A stretch of 19,675 bases of DNA from Erythrobacteraceae bacterium CCH12-C2 (GTDB lineage Bacteria > Pseudomonadota > Alphaproteobacteria > Sphingomonadales > Sphingomonadaceae), in contig LSKF01000146.1 in assembly GCA_001556995.1 (NCBI GenBank), positions 1 through 19,675 of the forward strand, read 5' to 3'. The notes below the pieces were generated by a model that saw only the letters and a list, made by a program, of their open reading frames with translations, did no database searches and was not told the origin of the DNA. Of this stretch, positions 15,061-19,675 are shown piece after piece. Each line of letters starts with the position of its first letter. Positions within the stretch are counted from its first letter, which is position 1. The translations under genes were made by a program, and so were the position numbers.

Positions 15061-15372
15061 ATGGCTGTCCCCGAACTCACCCCCGACGAGATCACCGCGC
15101 TGCTCGCCGCGCACCCGGCATGGGCGCTGGCGCGCGAAGGCAAGGCGATCACCCGCACCTTCCGGTTCGGGGATTTCTCTGAAGCCTGGGGTTTCATGTC
15201 CCGCGTCGCCCTGTTGGCCGAAGCGCAGGATCACCACCCCGAATGGTTCAACGTCTATGCCCGGGTTGAGGTGACCCTGACCACGCATGATGCGGGCGAC
15301 AATGGCGGCCTGTCGCAGCGCGATGCGATCATGGCGCGCGCGATTGACGCGCTTACTGCCCCAGCGGCCTGA
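15061..15372 (+). CDS. phhB: 4a-hydroxytetrahydrobiopterin dehydratase (pterin-4a-carbinolamine dehydratase)
   Basis: 103 residues, the family's normal size. ATG 15061 is preceded by gaagga (15046-15051). The catalytic motif [10 protein letters not shown] gives H58, H59 and P60, and H76 follows in LTTHDAG, matching the His-His-Pro...His active site. It dehydrates 4a-hydroxytetrahydrobiopterin formed by aromatic amino-acid hydroxylases, in the cytosol. No phenylalanine hydroxylase gene is nearby, so its partner, if any, lies elsewhere. Its last 20 bases overlap the 3' end of the convergent dehydrogenase gene. Confidence 0.93.
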   Translation: MAVPELTPDEITALLAAHPAWALAREGKAITRTFRFGDFSEAWGFMSRVALLAEAQDHHPEWFNVYARVEVTLTTHDAGDNGGLSQRDAIMARAIDALTAPAA

Positions 15373-16171
15373 GGCTGTTTCTGAGCTGCTTGCGGACCTT
15401 GCCCGGCATCCAGCGCTTGGCAAAAGCCATGCGCTTGGAGGTTTTGCCCACGAAATAGTCGAGCTTGTCGCCATGGACCGCGTCCCACACCGCCTTGGCG
15501 ACCTCTTCGACCGGCGTGATCTCGAGCCCTGCGGCCTTGACCCGGTCGCGGATTTGTTCGTTGGATTTGCGGTTGCCGGTGCCGTCGAGCAGCGGAGTTT
15601 CGATAAAGCTCGGGCAGACTGAGGCAACCGTGATCCCGTCCGGCGCCCATTCGGCGTCGAGGCTTTCGGTCACGGCGCGCACGCCGAACTTGGTGGCGCA
15701 ATAAACGCTCATCCCGGCTGACCCTGCGATCCCGGCGGCGCTTGCGATATTGACCAACGCCGAGCCGGGCGCGGTGGCCTTGAGGTATGGGTAGGCCGCC
15801 TGCGCGCCGTAGAGCACGCCCTTGAGGTTGATATCGAGGCATCGGTCGATCTCCTCCGGGTCAAGCTCAGACAGCGAGCCGCCGGTGCCGATCCCGGCAT
15901 TGTTGATCACCGCATCAATCCGCGCCCCGGCGGCAGTGTGGAAGGCGGCCAGCGCCTCGTCCCATCCAGCACGATCGCGCACATCGAGGCGGTGGGCATA
16001 TTTGAACCCGCCGCCGATCAGCCCGAGGGTGTCCTGCATCCCCAGTTCGTTGATGTCGGCGATCCCGACAAACCAGCCCCGCTCCCCGAAATAGCGGGCA
16101 ACAGCGCGGCCGATGCCCGATCCGCCCCCGGTGATGAAGATGCTGCGGCGCGCCGAAGCCTGTGTGGTCAT
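15353..16171 (-). CDS. Short-chain dehydrogenase/reductase (SDR), classical type
   Basis: 272 residues from ATG 16171, with gagagg upstream. The Rossmann motif TGGGSGIG (14-21), NNAG (90-93), and the catalytic N115, S144, Y157 and K161 are all present, so it should be an active NAD(P)H oxidoreductase. D39 in the ADIN strand end hints at NAD(H) preference. A basic C-terminal tail (about 245-270, [19 protein letters not shown]) extends past the core and may touch membranes. The substrate cannot be told. It lies 63 bases downstream of the glycosylase gene on the same strand and its 3' end overlaps the pterin dehydratase gene. Confidence 0.92.
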   Translation of the reverse strand: MTTQASARRSIFITGGGSGIGRAVARYFGERGWFVGIADINELGMQDTLGLIGGGFKYAHRLDVRDRAGWDEALAAFHTAAGARIDAVINNAGIGTGGSLSELDPEEIDRCLDINLKGVLYGAQAAYPYLKATAPGSALVNIASAAGIAGSAGMSVYCATKFGVRAVTESLDAEWAPDGITVASVCPSFIETPLLDGTGNRKSNEQIRDRVKAAGLEITPVEEVAKAVWDAVHGDKLDYFVGKTSKRMAFAKRWMPGKVRKQLRNSLRPLGQ

Positions 16172-16234
16172 GGGATCCCTCTCTCGATTGCTGTTTGCAA
16201 CGCGTTTAAGGGGGCGCAGCGGGCTTGTCAGCCA

Positions 16235-16852
16235 TTACAGCGCCGGGTTGGCGTAAAAATGCCAGGTGAAGATTGCCATGGCCCCGCGCTGCGGCGACCA
16301 GGGTTCCGCGAGGGCGCGGGTGGCTTTCTCGGCGGGGCGTTCGTCGAGGCCGAGCAGCCGCTTCACGCCCTCCTGCACCGCCAGGTCGCCGGCGGGCCAG
16401 ATATCGGGGCGGCCTTCGGCGAAGAGCAGGTAAATCTCCGCCGACCAGCGCCCGATCCCCTTGATCTGTGTCAGCATCGCGATCGCTTCCTCGTCGTCAG
16501 CGGGCAGGGCGTGGAGATCGAGCACGCCGGCGTCGACCAACTCGCACAGCGACCGGGCATAGCTCTGTTTCTGGCGCGAGAGACCGCAGGCGCGCAGCGT
16601 GTCGAAATCGCGCGCCAAAAGGCACGCGGGGGTGAAGCCTTCGCCCAGCTCCGCCTCGAGCTTGCGCCACATCGAGGCGGCGGCTGCGACCGAGACCTGC
16701 TGGCCGACGATGGTGCGCAAAAGCGTGGTGTAGCCGCGCTCGCGGATCCGCGGTTCGGGGTAACCGATGCGGGCGAGTTCCTCAGCCAGCCGCGGCTCGC
16801 GCGCCGCTACGGCGTCCAAGTCCTCGCGCAATTTTTCCGCTGTCAGCCCCAT
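16235..16852 (-). CDS. DNA-3-methyladenine glycosylase II-like protein (HhH-GPD superfamily)
   Basis: 205 residues from ATG 16852, chosen because agga lies 8 bases before it; a GTG at 16858 in the same frame is too close to that site. It carries the family marks: RTIVGQQVS (46-54), the helix-hairpin-helix IKGIGRWSAEIYLL (130-143) and the catalytic Asp, D156, in WPAGDLAVQ. Such enzymes remove alkylated purines from DNA in base excision repair. It is shorter than E. coli AlkA (282), lacking the N-terminal domain, like many small bacterial AlkA-type proteins. It diverges from the ferredoxin gene across a spacer of about 100 bases. Confidence 0.93.
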   Translation of the reverse strand: MGLTAEKLREDLDAVAAREPRLAEELARIGYPEPRIRERGYTTLLRTIVGQQVSVAAAASMWRKLEAELGEGFTPACLLARDFDTLRACGLSRQKQSYARSLCELVDAGVLDLHALPADDEEAIAMLTQIKGIGRWSAEIYLLFAEGRPDIWPAGDLAVQEGVKRLLGLDERPAEKATRALAEPWSPQRGAMAIFTWHFYANPAL

Positions 16853-16924
16853 CGCCACTTTCCTGAACTTGCCATGGCCCCAAGAGTATCTTAGCAGCCC
16901 AGCAGCACCCTCACAGCGCCACTT

Positions 16925-16936
16925 CTTGCGCGCAAG
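16925..16936. promoter_or_regulatory. 12-base perfect palindrome upstream of the ferredoxin gene
   Basis: cttgcgcgcaag is a perfect palindrome ending 20 bases before the ferredoxin ATG and just before its ribosome binding site aagga (16942-16946). It sits in the spacer shared with the divergent glycosylase gene, so it could be an operator for either gene or a short mRNA hairpin next to the binding site. A GC-rich 12-mer can also arise by chance. Confidence 0.3.
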
Positions 16937-16956
16937 CCCAAAAGGAATTGAGATTC

Positions 16957-17274
16957 ATGCCCAGACTGGTCGTCACCAACCGCGAAGGCGCCACCAGCGA
17001 GATCGTCGTCGGCGATGGTCTCACCGTGATGGAAGCGATCCGCGACAACGGGTTTGACGAGCTTTTGGCGCTGTGCGGCGGGTGCTGTTCGTGCGCGACG
17101 TGCCATGTGGTGGTCGATCCGGCCTTCGCCGACAAGCTGCCGACAATGAGCGAGGACGAGGATGATCTGCTCGAATCCAGCGATCACCGCAGCAATACCT
17201 CGCGCCTTGCGTGCCAGATCCCGTTCACCGCAGAGCTCGACGGGCTGCACGTCACGATCGCTCCCGAAGACTGA
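16957..17274 (+). CDS. 2Fe-2S ferredoxin, adrenodoxin type
   Basis: 105 residues from ATG 16957; aagga lies 10 bases upstream, and a TTG at 16948 is too close to that site. Cluster ligands are C40, C46, C49 and C86, with the x5, x2, x36 spacing of adrenodoxin/putidaredoxin proteins; two extra cysteines (C43, C44) lie in the loop [10 protein letters not shown]. The acidic helix SEDEDDLLE is the usual docking patch for reductase or P450. It carries electrons in the cytosol, either to a P450 or in Fe-S assembly; no P450, reductase or isc gene is near, so the partner is unknown. The DUF1905 gene follows after 27 bases. Confidence 0.95.
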   Translation: MPRLVVTNREGATSEIVVGDGLTVMEAIRDNGFDELLALCGGCCSCATCHVVVDPAFADKLPTMSEDEDDLLESSDHRSNTSRLACQIPFTAELDGLHVTIAPED

Positions 17275-17301
17275 TCGCAGGGCGCAAGGGAGGGCGGGCC
17301 G

Positions 17302-17673
17302 GTGGATGCGGACCTCGCCCGCTTCTTGCGCGACGAGTTGGGGCACTTGCCCGAGTGCTCTGCGGGTCCTTGGCGGGTCTCTGGCCCGGTCTGGCTATGG
17401 CAGGGCAGCGATGGCGCTCCGGCCAAAGGCTCGTGGTATTTCCTGACGATTGATGGCGAATCCGCGCAGGCGATCCGGTCGCAGGCGACGAATGCTGCGG
17501 CTTGGGGATCGGTCTATGTCGAGGCCACGATTGGCAGCACGACGTGGCGGACCTCGCTGTTCCCTTCGAAGCAAGCGGGCGGCTGGCTGCTGCCGTTGAA
17601 GGCCGCGGTGCGAAAGGCCGAAAAGATTGAAGAGGGTAGTGTGGTTGAGGTGTCGCTGACGCTGACCTCATGA
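17302..17673 (+). CDS. DUF1905 domain protein
   Basis: 123 residues from GTG 17302, with gggagg (17288-17293) upstream. It fits the DUF1905 pattern: WYFLTIDGESAQAIRS, WGSVYVEATIGSTTWRTSLF, then WLLPLKAAVRKAEKIEEG and a last VVEVSLTL strand. The fold is a small beta-barrel; its role is unknown. It starts 27 bases after the ferredoxin stop and is likely on the same transcript. Start codon choice is fairly secure; function is not. Confidence 0.85.
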   Translation: MDADLARFLRDELGHLPECSAGPWRVSGPVWLWQGSDGAPAKGSWYFLTIDGESAQAIRSQATNAAAWGSVYVEATIGSTTWRTSLFPSKQAGGWLLPLKAAVRKAEKIEEGSVVEVSLTLTS

Positions 17674-17725
17674 TCGTCGGACTTGGACATTGCCCCACGC
17701 CGTGTGAGCGCCTAATTTAACTCCC

Positions 17726-18745
17726 ATGAACATCACCCGGCCCTTTGGCGATACGCTCGCCCTGATCGGTAACACGCCCATGGTGCGGCTCGCTGGCCCC
17801 AGCGAAGCGGCGGGGTGCGACATCTATGGCAAGTGCGAATTTGCCAATCCCGGCTCCTCGGTGAAGGACCGGGCGGCCTTGTGGATCATCCGCGATGCCG
17901 AGGCGCGGGGGGAGCTGCTTCCCGGCGGCACGGTGGTCGAAGGCACAGCGGGCAACACCGGGATCGGGATCGCGCTGGTCGCCAATGCCAAGGGCTACAA
18001 GACGATCATCGTCATGCCCGACAACCAGTCCAAGGAAAAGATGGACACGCTGCGCGCCTTGGGCGCGGAGCTGGTGCTGGTGCCGCCCACGAAGTTTGCG
18101 AACCCTGGCCACTTCGTCCACACCTCGCGCCGTCTGGCGGAGGAAACCCCCGGCGCGGTGTGGGCCAACCAGTTCGACAACATCGCCAACCGCCGCGCCC
18201 ATATCGAAGGCACGGCGCCAGAGATTTGGGAGCAGCTGCAGGGCCGCGTCGATGGCTTCACCTGCGCGGCGGGCACCGGCGGAACGATTGCGGGGGTGGG
18301 GCTTGGCCTCAAGGCGTTTGACGAGAACATCCGCATCGCGCTCACCGATCCGCATGGCGCGGCGCTATACAATTACTACGCTCACGGCGAGCTGAAGGCG
18401 GAAGGGTCTTCGGTCGCCGAAGGGATCGGGCAGGGGCGGATCACCGCCAATCTCGAAGGCGCGGCGATCGACACCCAATACCGCATCAGCGACGAGGAGG
18501 GCCTGCACTGGGTCGCCCGGTTGCTGCGCGAGGAGGGGCTGTGCCTCGGCCTCTCATCCGGCATCAATGTCGCGGGCGCGGTGGCGCTGGGCAAGGAGCT
18601 GGTGGCCGAAGGGCGGCCCAATCCGCAGGTGGTGACGATCCTGTGCGACACCGGCTTTCGCTATCTCTCGACCCTCTACAACCCCGAATGGCTGCGCGCC
18701 AAGGAGCTGCCGGTGTTCGACTGGCTTGAGCGGGGGGCGGGATGA
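17726..18745 (+). CDS. cysK: Cysteine synthase (O-acetylserine sulfhydrylase), PLP-dependent
   Basis: 339 residues, longer than the usual CysK of about 310. PLP lysine K47 lies in NPGSSVKDRA; the substrate loop reads EGTAGNTGI (72-80) where most CysK have TSGNTG; the phosphate-binding loop is GTGGT (183-187); SSGIN and LCDTGFRYLST near the C-terminus are typical. It joins sulfide to O-acetylserine to make cysteine in the cytosol. The ATG has no clear ribosome binding site, only ctccc before it, and taattt (17713-17718) could be a -10 element so close that the mRNA may be leaderless. Its stop overlaps the next start (ATGA). A related cystathionine beta-synthase-like activity cannot be excluded. 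Confidence 0.9.
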   Translation: MNITRPFGDTLALIGNTPMVRLAGPSEAAGCDIYGKCEFANPGSSVKDRAALWIIRDAEARGELLPGGTVVEGTAGNTGIGIALVANAKGYKTIIVMPDNQSKEKMDTLRALGAELVLVPPTKFANPGHFVHTSRRLAEETPGAVWANQFDNIANRRAHIEGTAPEIWEQLQGRVDGFTCAAGTGGTIAGVGLGLKAFDENIRIALTDPHGAALYNYYAHGELKAEGSSVAEGIGQGRITANLEGAAIDTQYRISDEEGLHWVARLLREEGLCLGLSSGINVAGAVALGKELVAEGRPNPQVVTILCDTGFRYLSTLYNPEWLRAKELPVFDWLERGAG

Positions 18746-19161
18746 GCTGGCGCGAGCGGTTTCGTCGCCTCAATCAGCGCAGCCTGTTCGGCGCGGATCA
18801 CGCCAAGGCGGCTGGTCCCGGCCAGCCTGACGCGGAAAATCTCGCCCCGCCCCCCAGTCAGGCCCGCGCGGAGGCGATCCAGCGGTTGCAGATCGGGCTC
18901 TTCGGCATTGGCGCGATGGTGCTGCTGGTGGGGCTGGCGAGCATCATCGGCAGCCAGGCCGATCTGGCCGATCAGGCCGCTGTGCCGGAAGCGGCGCCCA
19001 CCACCGAGCCAACCGCGGCGCCCCCGCAAGCCAATCCGCTCGCTGACGCTGGGGTGGTGCCCGATATCGCCGCCGAGCCGAGCCCTTCGCCAGCGCCGCC
19101 CCCCTTGGATCTGCCGCAGCCGCGCCCCTCCGGTTCGGGCAATGCCGCGCCTGCGCCCTAA
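18742..19161 (+). CDS. Single-pass membrane protein with Pro/Ala-rich tail, unknown function
   Basis: 139 residues, starting in an ATGA overlap with cysK. A basic N-terminus (MSWRERFRRLNQRSLFG) is followed by one membrane helix at about 50-70 (LQIGLFGIGAMVLLVGLASI) and then about 65 residues rich in Pro, Ala and acidic residues, which would lie in the periplasm as a disordered linker. No known domain is seen. The downstream lipoprotein gene begins 20 bases before this gene ends, in another frame, so the two are probably made together. Confidence 0.78.
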   Translation: MSWRERFRRLNQRSLFGADHAKAAGPGQPDAENLAPPPSQARAEAIQRLQIGLFGIGAMVLLVGLASIIGSQADLADQAAVPEAAPTTEPTAAPPQANPLADAGVVPDIAAEPSPSPAPPPLDLPQPRPSGSGNAAPAP

Positions 19162-19675
19162 TTTTGCTATCATCGTAGCGGCCGGGCTGCTGGCGCTGGC
19201 CGGATGTGATCGCCCTTCTGCCGAAGCGCCCCCGCTCGCTGCCGCGCGCGAGCCGCTCGGTCTGATGTCGAGCTTGCCCTTGTACTGGCCGCAAGGGGCC
19301 GATCTGGCCGATCTTGCCGCTGGGCGCGCTGAAGCGGTGTGGCAACGCACTGCGATGGAGCAAACCTATGCCCTTGTTCCGCTCGACACCCTGTCGCTGG
19401 TTGCAGGCCTATCGCCCGACGAGCCCGAGACCGATCCCCTTGCCGGTCTCACCCGGCTGGCGGTGATCCAGCCGCGCGGGCTCTCGCCCGCTGACAATGC
19501 GGCGCTTGATGCGTGGGTACGTGGCGGGGGGCGGTTGTTGCTGGTGCTCGATCCGGCGCTGACGGGGGAGTATGATCTGCCGCTCGGCGATCCGCGCCGT
19601 CCGGTTGATACGGCGCTTATCCCCCCGGTTGTGGCGCGGTGGGGCATGGCGGTGCGCTTTGACGAAGCGCAGCCT
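19142..19675 (+). CDS. Lipoprotein, 3' end cut off (weak GldG/DUF4350-like similarity)
   Basis: The frame is open from ATG 19142 to the right edge (178 codons) and is incomplete. It starts MPRLRPNFAI, a hydrophobic run, and lipobox LAGC with C22, then a Pro/Ala linker. Later parts (LSPADNAALDAWVRGGGRLLLV, given here in split form, around residues 117-138, followed by LDP) resemble the Gly-rich strand of GldG or DUF4350-type proteins, which carry a truncated glutamine-amidotransferase-like fold; this is a weak recognition. It overlaps the previous gene by 20 bases and is likely part of the cysK transcript. Asp follows the lipid Cys. Confidence 0.75.
   Translation, partial: MPRLRPNFAIIVAAGLLALAGCDRPSAEAPPLAAAREPLGLMSSLPLYWPQGADLADLAAGRAEAVWQRTAMEQTYALVPLDTLSLVAGLSPDEPETDPLAGLTRLAVIQPRGLSPADNAALDAWVRGGGRLLLVLDPALTGEYDLPLGDPRRPVDTALIPPVVARWGMAVRFDEAQP

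Overview
The window looks like a chromosomal segment of a GC-rich alphaproteobacterium, most likely Sphingomonadales (Erythrobacter/Porphyrobacter-like). I infer this from the style of the housekeeping proteins (a type I methionine aminopeptidase beginning MHEYQLV, CcmA/CcmB, an adrenodoxin-type ferredoxin, a DUF1905 protein, a 339-residue CysK) and from frequent GTG starts and stop/start overlaps. No rRNA, tRNA, CRISPR array, transposase or integrase is visible.

Region 1 (1-11,690, plus strand) is a type I secretion (T1SS) cassette. It opens with the cut-off 3' end of a gene for a beta-rich, probably secreted protein. A 2104-residue surface or S-layer-like protein follows. Its order is an N-terminal beta module, four cadherin-like repeats, a Calx-beta domain, long degenerate beta-roll clusters, a canonical RTX block, an EF-hand-like loop and a hydrophobic C-terminus. 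A strong intrinsic terminator follows it directly. Beyond that, a 54-residue protein of unknown function, a TolC-like outer-membrane protein, a LapB/HlyB-type ABC exporter and a HlyD-type adaptor lie nearly end to end, the last three coupled by overlapping or abutting stop/start codons. The substrate gene and its own exporter are thus together, and the terminator is well placed to make far more substrate than exporter.

Region 2 (11,690-19,675) is richer in GC and mostly housekeeping. It holds map on the plus strand. Convergent to it is a minus-strand operon, ccmA-ccmB-membrane protein-lipoprotein, where a DUF2306-like membrane protein and a Cys-rich lipoprotein stand where ccmC might be expected. 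Next come a pterin dehydratase (plus), a short-chain dehydrogenase and an AlkA-type DNA glycosylase (both minus), a 2Fe-2S ferredoxin and a DUF1905 protein (plus), then cysK, a single-pass membrane protein and a lipoprotein that runs off the 3' edge. These last three overlap and look co-transcribed.

No stretch over 300 bases lacks a gene. The longest gaps are 366-465 (hairpins only), 6781-6860 (terminator), 11690-11819 (a weak hairpin) and 16853-16956 (divergent spacer with a 12-base palindrome). The most notable points are the T1SS cassette with its internal terminator and unknown 54-residue protein, and the unusual composition of the giant substrate: no cysteine, no methionine after the start, and one tryptophan per cadherin-like repeat.
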